In this document: one piece after another, positions 7,489 through 15,632 of the stretch | Numbering within the stretch: the first letter of the stretch is position 1 | Layout of the letters: every line of letters begins with the position of its first letter | Made by a program: the position numbers and the translations under genes | Notes under the pieces: generated by a model | Databases searched by the model: none | What the model was told of the DNA's origin: nothing | What the model saw: the letters and a program-made list of their open reading frames with translations, nothing else | From: DATHWB01 sp040880725 | GTDB lineage: Bacteria; Actinomycetota; Acidimicrobiia; Spongiisociales; ZC4RG35 | Length of the DNA: 64,000 nucleotides | Direction of reading: 5' to 3' | NCBI GenBank assembly: GCA_040880725.1 | Contig: JBBDHV010000040.1 | Span: 1 to 64,000 of the forward strand

Positions 7489-8262
7489 TCACGCTCTGAC
7501 GAATTCGGGGCGGAGGACTTCGACCAAGCCGCTGAGTTCGATCAAGGAGCGCAGGGTCTCGGGGAGCACAATCTGCAGGGTCCGCTCCTCTTCCGCGAAC
7601 GACGAATGCGCCATGACGAGAAGACTGAGTCCCACCGAATCGACGAAGGTCAGACCGGAGAGGTCGACGGTGACGCTGCCTGTCGTACCCATGCGGTGAC
7701 GAGTGATGGCGCTACGAAGCTTGTCCGCCGACGCGATGTCAAGCTCACCTTCGAATCGCACGATCGGATCGGTCGGGTCCGACTGCCCTCCACCCCCGCG
7801 CCAAGGAGTCGGGCGGAGACCCTGGACCTGACGGGTGACCTCGGTCAGTAACCACTTTCGGAACTCCACCATTTCCGGCGGACTCGCCAACGAGAGCAAG
7901 TCTTGCTTGTCGCGGCAGAACTCATCAACCGCGTCCAAGGCCTCTGACAGACGTTCGATGAGCTCCGAGACGATCACGGGAACGGTGAAGGTCAAGTCGA
8001 GGAAAGCGTCGCCGCGCTGGAACGCAGCCTCGAGCGCGTCGCGGTTCCCGCCGGAAACGTCGCCGAACCGTCCCTCCAGGTCCGTCACCACTCGCTGGAG
8101 TCGGCTGGGAGGAGCGCCCTCGGAGAGCCCGGCCCGAATGATCTCGAGTTCTCGGTTCACCGCGTCATGGTGAAGTGACGTACGTTTCCACAGCGGCACG
8201 GGGACTCCGAGCAATCGGACCTCGGCCGCCGAATCAGATGTGGGCACGGAGGGCGAGTTCAT
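7489..8262 (-). CDS. STAS-domain protein with N-terminal regulatory helices (RsbR-like)
   Basis: A 257-residue protein. About 150 N-terminal residues are helical and acidic (for example FGDVSGGNRDALEAAFQRGD), followed by a STAS domain. Its phosphorylation loop FVDSVGLS has Ser209 as the expected target. The layout resembles RsbR-type co-antagonists, although the N-domain is not recognisably globin-like. The start ATG at 8262 overlaps the stop of the RsbW-like gene in an ATGA, implying translational coupling and a paired function. It may scaffold or antagonise that kinase. Confidence 0.8.
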   Translation of the reverse strand: MNSPSVPTSDSAAEVRLLGVPVPLWKRTSLHHDAVNRELEIIRAGLSEGAPPSRLQRVVTDLEGRFGDVSGGNRDALEAAFQRGDAFLDLTFTVPVIVSELIERLSEALDAVDEFCRDKQDLLSLASPPEMVEFRKWLLTEVTRQVQGLRPTPWRGGGGQSDPTDPIVRFEGELDIASADKLRSAITRHRMGTTGSVTVDLSGLTFVDSVGLSLLVMAHSSFAEEERTLQIVLPETLRSLIELSGLVEVLRPEFVRA

Positions 8263-8663
8263 GCGACACCTGCGCTCTCGCGATCCATCTCGAACCACAC
8301 CGTCTTCCCGTCGTCGTCGGCGTCGACGCCCCATCGATCGGCAAGGGCCTCGACGATGTGGAGACCCCTTCCCGTGGGGTGGTTCGCGGCGTAGTCGCGT
8401 TTCGTGGGGAGCACGGCGCTGCGGTCTCGGACCGCGACGCGCACGTGTGCAGTGTCACCCGTGACAATCACCGAAAAAGGCGTCCTGGCATGAAGTATCG
8501 CATTCGTCACGATCTCGGACGCCAGCGTCTTCAGCCGAAGAAGGCTCTCGGCGTCCGTGAATCCACCGAACGAGACGACGAACTCTCTGGCAGCCGGAGC
8601 CGCGTCGGGCGTTGGTGAAAATTCACGCCCGGCCGTCTGCGCCCGGGAAGTCTGTTGTCCCAT
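8259..8663 (-). CDS. RsbW-like anti-sigma factor kinase (HATPase)
   Basis: A 134-residue histidine-kinase-like ATPase. The N-box EIVTNAILHA is intact (Glu50, Asn54). The G1 box is VRDRSA and the G2 box is GRGLHIVEALA, so ATP binding is expected, unlike the divergent paralogue at 1638. It would phosphorylate STAS antagonists and bind the sigma factor. The ATG at 8663 is preferred: a TACGAT -10-like box lies eight bases upstream, which suggests a leaderless transcript, and no Shine-Dalgarno is present. A longer reading to 8705 is possible. It is coupled to the STAS gene by ATGA. Confidence 0.88.
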   Translation of the reverse strand: MGQQTSRAQTAGREFSPTPDAAPAAREFVVSFGGFTDAESLLRLKTLASEIVTNAILHARTPFSVIVTGDTAHVRVAVRDRSAVLPTKRDYAANHPTGRGLHIVEALADRWGVDADDDGKTVWFEMDRESAGVA

Positions 8664-8757
8664 GGAGGTACATCGTAGATGGCGACGACACGATACAAGT
8701 GGCACTCGGCGGACCCCTCCGCCATGTGGCCAGTGGCGATGAGTCCGGCACGCTGAT

Positions 8758-8782
8758 GTTTATTCCGCGGCGAAGCGGGTAA
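8758..8782 (+). promoter_or_regulatory. SigF-type promoter of the small-peptide/PRC operon
   Basis: GTTT, 15 bases, GGGTAA, a full consensus match. Transcription would start near 8789, and the 19-residue peptide gene begins at 8818. Confidence 0.7.
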
Positions 8783-8817
8783 CGGGACTGGCAAGTCGGC
8801 CTACCGAAAGGACCGCC

Positions 8818-8877
8818 ATGTATATCGGCATCGGAACCCTCATCCTCATCATCCTCATCATTCTGCTCATCGCGTGA
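8818..8877 (+). CDS. 19-residue hydrophobic membrane peptide
   Basis: The reading frame encodes MYIGIGTLILIILIILLIA and stop, essentially one transmembrane helix of Ile and Leu. GAAAGGA lies a normal distance before the ATG and a consensus SigF-type promoter lies 36 bp upstream, so expression is plausible. It is the first gene of an operon continuing with a four-helix membrane protein at 8892 (14-bp gap). Comparable one-helix stress peptides occur in many bacteria, but I cannot name a characterised homologue. It is too short for most gene finders. Confidence 0.6.
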   Translation: MYIGIGTLILIILIILLIA

Positions 8878-8891
8878 CGGGAGGACATTCA

Positions 8892-9551
8892 ATGACAACT
8901 CGAGTCAGAGGAACAGAAACAGACCTGGGACCGGTGCGCGAACGCTTCGGCGGAATTGACACACCGGCCGCGCTGGGAGGACTCTTCGCCCTGATCGGCG
9001 CATTGGCCTTCTTGTCAGCGATCATCGCAGCCGGGGCAGGAGCCCTGGCGTTTCAAATGAACGCCATCGACATCGAGGGCAACGTTCAGGAGATCGAGAT
9101 CGCCGGCATGCTGCTTGCGGCCGCGATCATCTTCATCTCCGCGCTCGTGGGCGGCTGGGTCGCCGGACGCATGGCACGTTTTGACGGCGTGATGAACGGG
9201 ATCGGCGCTGCCCTGTGGCTGCTGCTGCTTGTCGCGGTGTTCGCCGCTCTCGGAGCCTGGGTCGGCGAGGAGTACAACGCATTCCAACGCGTCGGACTGC
9301 CCGACTGGTTCGCCCAACTGGACGTCGACGAACTGACCACCAACGTGATCATCGCGAGCATTGTCGGCATCGTCGCACTCATCGGCGGCGCGGCTTTGGG
9401 GGGTGCCATCGGGGAGGCCTACAACCGCAAGGTGACGGCCGCACTCACCGATGACCGCACGGTGGCTCGCACCGACAGCCCCCGCGCCGACCACCTCGGT
9501 CACAACGACAACGCCATGACGGACACCAACGAGAAGGGAACTCTGGAATGA
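8892..9551 (+). CDS. four-helix membrane protein, stress operon
   Basis: A 219-residue protein with hydrophobic segments near residues 25-50, 70-95, 102-122 and 155-180, and a polar C-terminal tail. Gly/Ala-rich helices (GGWVAGRMARFDGVMNGIGAAL) recall small envelope proteins of unknown function in actinobacterial stress operons. GGAGG eight bases upstream supports the ATG at 8892. The last codon and stop overlap the PRC-barrel ATG in an ATGA, so the two are translated together. No catalytic motif is visible. Confidence 0.75.
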   Translation: MTTRVRGTETDLGPVRERFGGIDTPAALGGLFALIGALAFLSAIIAAGAGALAFQMNAIDIEGNVQEIEIAGMLLAAAIIFISALVGGWVAGRMARFDGVMNGIGAALWLLLLVAVFAALGAWVGEEYNAFQRVGLPDWFAQLDVDELTTNVIIASIVGIVALIGGAALGGAIGEAYNRKVTAALTDDRTVARTDSPRADHLGHNDNAMTDTNEKGTLE

Positions 9552-9937
9552 CCAGCGCAGCAATTCTCTCGGCCGGAACACTGACAGGCGACTCCGTCGT
9601 CAATTCCGACGGGGACAAACTCGGTGATCTCAAGGACATCATGATCGACTTCGATCGTGGCACCGTTGCCTACGGCGTACTCAGCCGTGGCGGTGTGGCC
9701 GGGATCGGCGAGAAGCTCTTCGCGGTGCCGTGGGCACTGTTCCAAGTCAACGGCGGGGAAAAGGACCTCATTCTCGATCTCGATGAGGAGCGACTGGAGA
9801 ACAGCCCGGGGTTCGATCCTGACAACTGGCCCACATTCGCCGACGAGGCGTGGGGGCGCGAGTTGCACGAGCATTACGGCGTCGACCCGTACTGGGGATC
9901 GAGCCACGGTGCCGGAGCGCCACCGTCGGGGCTTTGA
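9548..9937 (+). CDS. PRC-barrel domain protein
   Basis: A 129-residue protein with a PRC-barrel at residues about 8-80 (LTGDSVVNSDGDKLGDLKDI, then GTVAYGVLSRGG and LFAVPWALFQV). This small beta-barrel often serves as a membrane-surface or RNA-associated adaptor. The C-terminal part, about 85-125, is Trp- and acid-rich (SPGFDPDNWPTF) and resembles the tail of stress-associated PRC proteins. The start is coupled to the upstream membrane gene through ATGA. It lies in the same SigF-type operon as the 19-residue peptide. Confidence 0.85.
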   Translation: MTSAAILSAGTLTGDSVVNSDGDKLGDLKDIMIDFDRGTVAYGVLSRGGVAGIGEKLFAVPWALFQVNGGEKDLILDLDEERLENSPGFDPDNWPTFADEAWGRELHEHYGVDPYWGSSHGAGAPPSGL

Positions 9938-9982
9938 CACACCGATCCGCTGCGTGAGCGGTGCCATGAGCTGTGCGCGAGT

Positions 9983-10021
9983 GGCTTCGGCCGAAGCCGT
10001 GGGGAGGCTCCCACGGCTTCG
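9983..10021. terminator. competing inverted repeats, possible terminator
   Basis: Three complementary arms lie side by side. 9983-9990 pairs with 9991-9998 as a perfect 16-bp palindrome. Alternatively 9992-10003 pairs perfectly over 12 bp with 10010-10021 around a six-base loop. The two folds exclude each other. There is no T-run, so ordinary intrinsic termination is uncertain. The structure is in the 185-bp gap after the PRC gene. Confidence 0.5.
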
Positions 10022-10122
10022 TCGCGCGGCGGCGCAGTGACAAGGCGCCTGCGATCAAGAAGTGCGCTCGTCCTTGCCCGGCTCTCCTTGTGGGCAATGC
10101 CCGAGCCAAGCCGGGAGTCGTC

Positions 10123-10602
10123 GTGATCATCGGTGACCTCGACGCAGTCGTGCGCATCTTGATCGTGGGCCCCCTCGCCTACGTCTCGCTGATCGTGATC
10201 CTGCGGGTCTCGGGAAAGCGGACACTGTCAAAGATGAACGCCTTCGATTTCGTCGTGACGGTGGCGCTCGGGTCGCTTCTTGCGACCGTGCTGCTGGACT
10301 CCTCCGTGGGAGTCGTTGAAGGGGTCGCCGCAATGAGCGTGCTCGTGGTGGGCCAGTACGTCGTCAGTTGGCTGTCGGTCCGTAGCGACCGCGTCGAACG
10401 CGCCGTGAAAGCCGAGCCGACTCTGGTGCTGGTCGACGGGCGGCCGCTCCCAGAAGCAATGCGCCGAATGCGGGTCACGCGCCGGGACATCGACGCCGCG
10501 GCACGGGAGGCCGGGGTCGACTCGACCCGGGTCGCCGAGATGATCCTGGAACCGGCCGGGACCCTCTCCGTCGTCGTCGACGAGGCGCTCAAAAACCAGT
10601 GA
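10123..10602 (+). CDS. DUF421 (YetF-type) membrane protein
   Basis: A 159-residue protein. Two or three N-terminal transmembrane helices contain the family signature RVSGKRTLSKMNAFDFVVTVALGS. A soluble C-terminal YetF-like domain follows (EPTLVLVDGRPLPEAMRRMRVTRRDIDAAAREAG). The GTG at 10123 is chosen because GGGAG precedes it and it fits the family start; upstream in-frame sequence is unconserved and runs through the inverted repeats. The function of DUF421 is not settled; it is often stress- or sporulation-associated. It is convergent with the F420 oxidoreductase, overlapping by 14 bp. Confidence 0.88.
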   Translation: MIIGDLDAVVRILIVGPLAYVSLIVILRVSGKRTLSKMNAFDFVVTVALGSLLATVLLDSSVGVVEGVAAMSVLVVGQYVVSWLSVRSDRVERAVKAEPTLVLVDGRPLPEAMRRMRVTRRDIDAAAREAGVDSTRVAEMILEPAGTLSVVVDEALKNQ

Positions 10603-11548
10603 GGGCCGGCTGGAGTTCCTCGACCCAGAAGTCGATGAATCCGTCCAGTGGATCCCCGATCTGGTGGAGATAGATGTACTCCACCCCGATGTCGCGGGCC
10701 TCGGAAATCGACTCGAAGATCGGGTCGGGGTCAGGGCCGCAAGGAACCGAATCGGCCACCATCTCCTCATCGACGAGACCGACGGCTTGTTCGAAATGCA
10801 ACACGGTTCGTAGATCCTGGGCAAGCTGGCCCGGGAGGCCGGTGTTGGGCCACTGCTCGTGGGCCCTTTTCACTGCCGTGCCAGGATCGGGATCCCAAGA
10901 CACAGTGAGCTGGGACCACACCGGACCATCACCGCCCTGGTCCCGGTAGCGCGAAACTGTCTCGCCCGAGAGACCCGTCATCCACAATCCGTCACCGACG
11001 CGCGCCGCCAGGTCGGTGGCCTTTTCGCCGAAGGCAGACACGACAATGGGCGGCGGCGAGTCGGGCACGTCGAACAGGCGTGCGTCCTCGACGGTGAAGT
11101 GAGCTCCGCGGTGCGTCACGCTTTCGCCTGTCCATAGCCGCCGAGTGATGTCGATGGCCTCCTCCAGCATGGAAAGTCGGACCTCGGCCGGTGGCCACCG
11201 GTCGCCCAGAATGTGCTCATTGAGTGCTTCTCCGGTACCGACGCCCCACGTGAACCGGTCGCCGAAGAGACACGCAGTGGTAGCCGCGGCATGGGCATTG
11301 ATGGCGGGATGTATCCGCATGATCGGGCAAGTGACCCCCACGCCGACCTCGATCGTCTCGGTCGCCTGGGCGATCGCCCCGAGGACCGACCACACGAACG
11401 GGCTATGCCCTTGCGCCGAGATCCACGGATGGAAATGGTCGGAGACCGACACGAAATCGAAACCGGCGGCCTCCGCGGCCGCGGCGATTTCCACGGCCTT
11501 CGCAGGAGGATGTTCTTCCGATGAAACGGTGAGTCCAAACTTCGTCAT
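10589..11548 (-). CDS. LLM-class F420-dependent oxidoreductase (TIGR03557-like)
   Basis: A 319-residue luciferase-like TIM-barrel enzyme. The first strand MTKFGLTVSSEEHPPAKAVE and the SVSDHFHPW loop, then EVGVGVTCPIMRIHPA and TWGVGTGEALNEH, match the F420-dependent branch related to F420 glucose-6-phosphate dehydrogenase. It would use reduced or oxidised F420 for hydride transfer; the substrate is unknown. The ATG at 11548 matches the family start and upstream codons are unconserved. It lies 46 bp downstream of the Rho-N-domain gene and may share its SigF-type promoter. The F420 biosynthesis gene cofC is at 53313. Confidence 0.9.
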   Translation of the reverse strand: MTKFGLTVSSEEHPPAKAVEIAAAAEAAGFDFVSVSDHFHPWISAQGHSPFVWSVLGAIAQATETIEVGVGVTCPIMRIHPAINAHAAATTACLFGDRFTWGVGTGEALNEHILGDRWPPAEVRLSMLEEAIDITRRLWTGESVTHRGAHFTVEDARLFDVPDSPPPIVVSAFGEKATDLAARVGDGLWMTGLSGETVSRYRDQGGDGPVWSQLTVSWDPDPGTAVKRAHEQWPNTGLPGQLAQDLRTVLHFEQAVGLVDEEMVADSVPCGPDPDPIFESISEARDIGVEYIYLHQIGDPLDGFIDFWVEELQPALTGF

Positions 11549-11594
11549 GGTCGTGTCGATACCCGCTGACGCACCGTTGAAACCCACCAATGCC

Positions 11595-11849
11595 TCAGTC
11601 GCGCAGCGCCCGGATCAGTTCGTCCTTGGCCATGCGCGAGCGCCCTTCGACGCCCACCTCTCGCGCCTTTTCGTAGAGCTCTTGCTTCGTCCAGTCCTCG
11701 TAGGCGCCCTCGCCACCCGGATCATCCATCTCGTCGGGAGGCGTGTTGGCGATTCGCGCCGCCTTCTCCTTGCTCATCCCGTCCTCGCGCAGCGCCTCGT
11801 AGCGAGCGTCGTCCTTGATGGATGGTCCGTGGTCCTTCGTCTTGCCCAT
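11595..11849 (-). CDS. small protein with Rho N-terminal (SAP-like) motif
   Basis: An 84-residue protein. Its first half (MGKTKDHGPSIKDDARYEAL, then GMSKEKAARIANTP) is a conserved actinobacterial DUF7218-type motif. The C-terminal half (WTKQELYEKAREVGVEGRSR and KDELIRALRD) is a Rho-N/SAP helix-extended-loop-helix expected to bind nucleic acid. AAAGGA six bases upstream fixes the ATG at 11849. A SigF-type promoter (11877-11902) precedes it, divergent from that of topoisomerase IB. A DNA- or RNA-protective role under stress is inferred. Confidence 0.85.
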   Translation of the reverse strand: MGKTKDHGPSIKDDARYEALREDGMSKEKAARIANTPPDEMDDPGGEGAYEDWTKQELYEKAREVGVEGRSRMAKDELIRALRD

Positions 11850-11876
11850 CGCCGGTCCTTTCGTCGTCACGCGGGC

Positions 11877-11902
11877 TTACCCCGAAAGCCGCGGCGTGAC
11901 AC
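11877..11902 (-). promoter_or_regulatory. SigF-like promoter for the Rho-N gene
   Basis: The minus strand reads GTGT, 16 bases, GGGTAA; the -10 is perfect and the -35 has one change. Transcription would start near 11870, about 20 bases before the ATG. Confidence 0.5.
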
Positions 11903-11914
11903 CCGGAATGTTGC

Positions 11915-11939
11915 GTCTGAACCATCTCGAAACGGGTAA
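11915..11939 (+). promoter_or_regulatory. SigF-like promoter for topoisomerase IB
   Basis: GTCT, 15 bases, GGGTAA, with the predicted start two to three bases before the ATG at 11949. It is divergent from the preceding promoter with only 12 bp between the -35 elements. Confidence 0.5.
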
Positions 11940-11948
11940 GCGTCCCTC

Positions 11949-12974
11949 ATGAATCAGGAGGAAGCGATCACGCTCGCCGAAGAAGTCGGCCTCACGTACG
12001 CCGACGAGGGAACGCAGTGGCGGCGGCGGGTCGGACGGGGTCGGGGGTTCATCTATCAGGAACCGGATGGAACTCCCGTCGACGACCAGGCACGGGCGTG
12101 GGTCGAGACGCTCGCCATCCCGCCTGCCTGGAAGTCGGTTCGCATCGCCCGACGGGCGGACACCCACATCGTCGCCACCGGCCACGACAGCCAGGGCCGC
12201 AAGCAGTACATCTATCACCCACAGTGGGAAGAAATCAGAGAAGAGGTCAAGTTCGGACGGATGTGGGAGTTCGGGCGTCGAATCGGCCGCCTCCGCAAGC
12301 GGATGGATTCCGATCTCCGTCACCCTGGACTCCCCCACCCGAAAGTCATGGCGCTTGCGGTGGCGGTACTCGATCGCACCCTGATCCGAATCGGAAACCG
12401 CCGAAGCGCGGCCGAAAGCGACGCGTACGGTCTCACCACCTTGACCGCCGACCACGTCCGAGTCAACGGCTCCCACGTCCACATCGAATTTGTCGGAAAA
12501 GCAGGCGCGGACAACGAGGTGGCCTTCGAAGACCGAAGGCTCGCCGCGCTGATTGCCCAGTGCGGGGAACTGTCCGGACAGTCCCTCTTCAGCTACACCG
12601 CCGGGGACACGGTCTCCTCGATCGGTTCGGGCGACGTGAATGGGTATCTCGCCGCGGCGATGGGCGGCCGGTTCACCGCGAAGGACTTCCGGACATGGGG
12701 GGCGACCACCACCGCTGCCCAGGAGTTGGCTGACGACGACGGTGACTCGGATCCCGAAGAGGTCGTACTGGCGGCGATGGACAAGACAGCCGAGCGCCTG
12801 GGGAATTCGCGAGATGTGTGCCGCGTCTCGTACGTGCACCCGACCGTCATCGACGCATTTCACGACGGCCGTCTCCAGGAGGCCTGGCGGCGCTCGAGGG
12901 CCGGAGTCTGGTTGCAGCGCGCCGAGTCCGCCGTCGTCAAGCTCGGAGCCGACGTCCCTGCCCACTCGCGATGA
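11949..12974 (+). CDS. DNA topoisomerase IB (poxvirus-like)
   Basis: A 341-residue type IB topoisomerase that relaxes supercoils through a 3'-phosphotyrosyl link. The N-terminal domain has GRGFIYQEPDG and IPPAWKSVRIARRADTHI. The catalytic core contains the RIGNRRSAAES pocket, LTTLTADHV, FTAKDFRTWGATTTAA and the active-site VSYVHP with Tyr295. The length is typical of bacterial homologues. A SigF-like promoter ends nine bases before the start and no ribosome site is seen, so translation is probably leaderless. The glycosyltransferase begins ten bases after the stop and is probably co-transcribed. Confidence 0.93.
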   Translation: MNQEEAITLAEEVGLTYADEGTQWRRRVGRGRGFIYQEPDGTPVDDQARAWVETLAIPPAWKSVRIARRADTHIVATGHDSQGRKQYIYHPQWEEIREEVKFGRMWEFGRRIGRLRKRMDSDLRHPGLPHPKVMALAVAVLDRTLIRIGNRRSAAESDAYGLTTLTADHVRVNGSHVHIEFVGKAGADNEVAFEDRRLAALIAQCGELSGQSLFSYTAGDTVSSIGSGDVNGYLAAAMGGRFTAKDFRTWGATTTAAQELADDDGDSDPEEVVLAAMDKTAERLGNSRDVCRVSYVHPTVIDAFHDGRLQEAWRRSRAGVWLQRAESAVVKLGADVPAHSR

Positions 12975-12984
12975 GGTCGTCACA

Positions 12985-14028
12985 ATGCGAGTAGGGATGA
13001 TCGCCCCGATCGCTCACGAATACGACCCTGTCGGGTATGGACCGTGGGAGCGCGTCACCCACGACCTGACGGAACGACTGGCCGCCGACGGCGTCGATGT
13101 GACATTGTTCGCGCCGGCCGGGACGAAGACCGCGGCCCGGCTCGTCGCGACCGTGCCCGGACCGCTCTCGCAGCTCGCAGACGCCGACGGCCGGCTGTTC
13201 GAGACCCTTCATCTGGCAACTGCCATGGAGGAGGCGTCGAACGGTTCCTTCGATGTCCTGCACTCCCACCTTCATGTGCATGCGCTGGGCTATACGCCAC
13301 TGCTGCAGATCCCCCTCGTCACGACGCTGCACGGAGCCGCCTGGAACCAGGCGCACCATCCACTCCTCATGCGGTATCGCGACGCTCCCTTCGTGTCGCT
13401 CAGCGACCGGGAACGGGCTTTCCTACCGGGACTCAACTACGTCGCAACGATCGCCAACGGCCTCGATCTCTCTCACTTTCGGGTCGGGACGGGTCGGGGC
13501 GACTATCTGGCCTTCGTCGGTCGAATGGCCCCCGAGAAGGCGCCTGACCTCGCAGTGGAGGTGGCGCGGCTGGCAGGGATCGAGTTGCGGCTTGCGGGAC
13601 CAGCCGAAGACCGCCACCGCGACTTCTTCGACGGGGTCATGAGCGCGACCGACACGGAGTACGTCGGTCATCTCGAACGACGCGATCTGGCGACGTTCCT
13701 GGGAGACGCCCGGGCGCTGGTCATGCCCCTCAGATGGGAAGAGCCCTTCGGGCTGGTTGTCATCGAGAGCCTGGCCGCCGGCACGCCTGTGATCGCGTGG
13801 CGTCGAGGAGCCATGCCGGAGATCATCGAAGACGGTCGCACCGGTTTCCTCGTGGACGACGTGGCCTCGGCGGCACACGCGGTCTCGGCCATCTCGTCGC
13901 TCGACAGGCGTCACTGCCGACAATCGGCGGCGGATCGATTCAGCGATGCACGGATGGCACGCGAGTACCGCCAGGTGTATGAGTTCGTCACGGAATCATC
14001 TCGGCAAGCAGGTCGTCCACGAGCGTGA
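12985..14028 (+). CDS. GT4-family glycosyltransferase
   Basis: A 347-residue GT-B fold enzyme. The N-domain starts MRVGMIAPIAHEYDPVGYG and has the HSHLHVHALGYT and TLHGAAW signatures. The C-domain has FVGRMAPEKAPDLAVEVA and the nucleotide-sugar motif WEEPFGLVVIESLAAGTPVI with its two Glu residues. It transfers a sugar from an NDP donor, perhaps to make a stress-protective glycoside; the acceptor is unknown. It follows the topoisomerase gene by ten bases and its end overlaps the GH130 gene by 41 bp on the other strand. Confidence 0.88.
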   Translation: MRVGMIAPIAHEYDPVGYGPWERVTHDLTERLAADGVDVTLFAPAGTKTAARLVATVPGPLSQLADADGRLFETLHLATAMEEASNGSFDVLHSHLHVHALGYTPLLQIPLVTTLHGAAWNQAHHPLLMRYRDAPFVSLSDRERAFLPGLNYVATIANGLDLSHFRVGTGRGDYLAFVGRMAPEKAPDLAVEVARLAGIELRLAGPAEDRHRDFFDGVMSATDTEYVGHLERRDLATFLGDARALVMPLRWEEPFGLVVIESLAAGTPVIAWRRGAMPEIIEDGRTGFLVDDVASAAHAVSAISSLDRRHCRQSAADRFSDARMAREYRQVYEFVTESSRQAGRPRA

Positions 14029-15442
14029 TCGCGATCCTGATTCCGTAGTCGGAAAACCCGTAAGGGACCACCAGCAGGTCGTGATGGATCATTGCTCCAC
14101 ACGAGTACACGACATCGGGGACGTACCCCTCGCTCTCGTGGTCCCGCGGTTCGAGGAACGGCCGAGGGAGGCGCCCGATCACTTCGTGCGGGTTGTCGCG
14201 GTCGAGAAGCAGAGCCCCGATGACGTAACGGCGCATCGGACCAACGCCATGGGTGAGCACCAGCCAGCCGGCGTCGGTTTCGAGCGGCGATCCACAGTTG
14301 CCCGTTTGCACGGCATCCCATCCGAACTGCGGCTCGGACAGCAGCTCCGCGTTGGACCAGGTACGCAGATCATCGCTACGAGCCAGGAAGATGCGTTCGT
14401 GATCGTGCCGGGTCAGGGCCAGATACTCGCCCTCGACCTGCCTAGGGAAGATGGCCATACCCTTGTGATGCACCGCCGGACCGGACAGCGTCGACATCGA
14501 AAAGGTGCAGAAGTCTTCCGTCTCGATCAGCTGCGGCAAGATCCGGGACCCGTCGTACGCGGTGTAGGTGGCGAGAAACCGCGTGTTCTCGCCGTCGGCG
14601 AAACGGACGAACCGAGCATCCTCGACCCCGTGGCTCTCTGCGGGGGAGGCGGGGAACAGGACCCGTCCCGACACCGGCATCTCCGAGTCGAACGTCACGC
14701 GGTAGTTCGAACTCGCGATCCAATGCACTCTGCTCCACGCCGCGCTCAGCACCACCGGATCCCAGTCACAGTCCATGAACCGCTCAGCCACGAGTTCGAG
14801 ATCGACCGCAGTGAACTCGTCACCAACCAGCGCGAGCAGCCTCTCCGCGCCCGCGTCCAGTGCGCCCATGACGTCGAGCAGTGCCGTGAAGTCCTCCTTC
14901 TGGCGCACCCCTTCTTCACGGGCACCGCTGACTGCATGAGGGTGGCGCGGGTCGAGGGCGACCTCGCCGTCGCGGGTGACGGTGCCCGTGAAGAACGCGA
15001 CGGATGAGATGTGTCCCTCACCGATGGACCGAGCGCTCATCACGAAGCCCTGCTCCTCGCCACCGATCGGGCCGACGGGAACGATCGACGGGTTCGTGAG
15101 TGCGGCCGCCTCATATGCATACGACTGTGTGAAACACGCACCGAGTAGGAGAATCAGGTCGTCGTCGTCGACCTCCGCGATCAGGTGAGACCTGAGTGCG
15201 GCCATTCCTGCATGGCGACGCCAGACCGCTTCCACCCCGGGGAATGAACGCCCGGACCGCCTACGCGCATCTTCGAGGAGCTCAAAACGCTGTCCGGCGG
15301 TCAACGCCCCGATACGCCGCACCACCGAATCGATCCGCTGCGGCGCTCCGGCGAAGTTGGCGCCGCCAGGCAGAAAGGGCCGAGCGATGAGGCGCGTCGC
15401 GTCCGGGACGACATCCATTCCCGAAATGGTGAGCACCGCCAT
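13988..15442 (-). CDS. glycoside hydrolase/phosphorylase family 130 protein
   Basis: A 484-residue five-bladed beta-propeller enzyme with an N-terminal helical extension of about 125 residues. Propeller motifs include SSNYRVTF, the acid-bearing HGVEDARFVRF, FLATYTAYDG, HHKGMAIFPRQVEGEY and the closing EGYVPDVVYSCGAMIHHDLL. GH130 enzymes phosphorolyse or hydrolyse beta-mannosides; the extended form is common in actinobacteria and its substrate is not settled. The ATG at 15442 is used; an in-frame ATG at 15418 is an alternative. It is convergent with the GT4 gene, and the two may act on the same glycan. Confidence 0.88.
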   Translation of the reverse strand: MAVLTISGMDVVPDATRLIARPFLPGGANFAGAPQRIDSVVRRIGALTAGQRFELLEDARRRSGRSFPGVEAVWRRHAGMAALRSHLIAEVDDDDLILLLGACFTQSYAYEAAALTNPSIVPVGPIGGEEQGFVMSARSIGEGHISSVAFFTGTVTRDGEVALDPRHPHAVSGAREEGVRQKEDFTALLDVMGALDAGAERLLALVGDEFTAVDLELVAERFMDCDWDPVVLSAAWSRVHWIASSNYRVTFDSEMPVSGRVLFPASPAESHGVEDARFVRFADGENTRFLATYTAYDGSRILPQLIETEDFCTFSMSTLSGPAVHHKGMAIFPRQVEGEYLALTRHDHERIFLARSDDLRTWSNAELLSEPQFGWDAVQTGNCGSPLETDAGWLVLTHGVGPMRRYVIGALLLDRDNPHEVIGRLPRPFLEPRDHESEGYVPDVVYSCGAMIHHDLLVVPYGFSDYGIRIAITLVDDLLAEMIP

Positions 15443-15479
15443 CCGCGGATTGTCCCACCCTTTCACAAGAGGCCCCGGC

Positions 15480-15505
15480 GTTTGTGTTGGGGGTCGGACG
15501 GGTAT
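15480..15505 (+). promoter_or_regulatory. SigF-type promoter for the 89-residue membrane protein
   Basis: GTTT, 16 bases, GGGTAT, a full consensus match pointing to the gene at 15633. The leader would be about 120 bases. Confidence 0.6.
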
Positions 15506-15632
15506 GCCACCGCCACGACGACGATGAGAGGTGTGATGTGACCGAGCGCAGCGACTGCCTCGAAACCGGCGAGGGCTGTCCCGCCGTCGAACCCCGAACC
15601 ACCCAGGGCAAACTCGCCCTGCCCTGCGTCCG

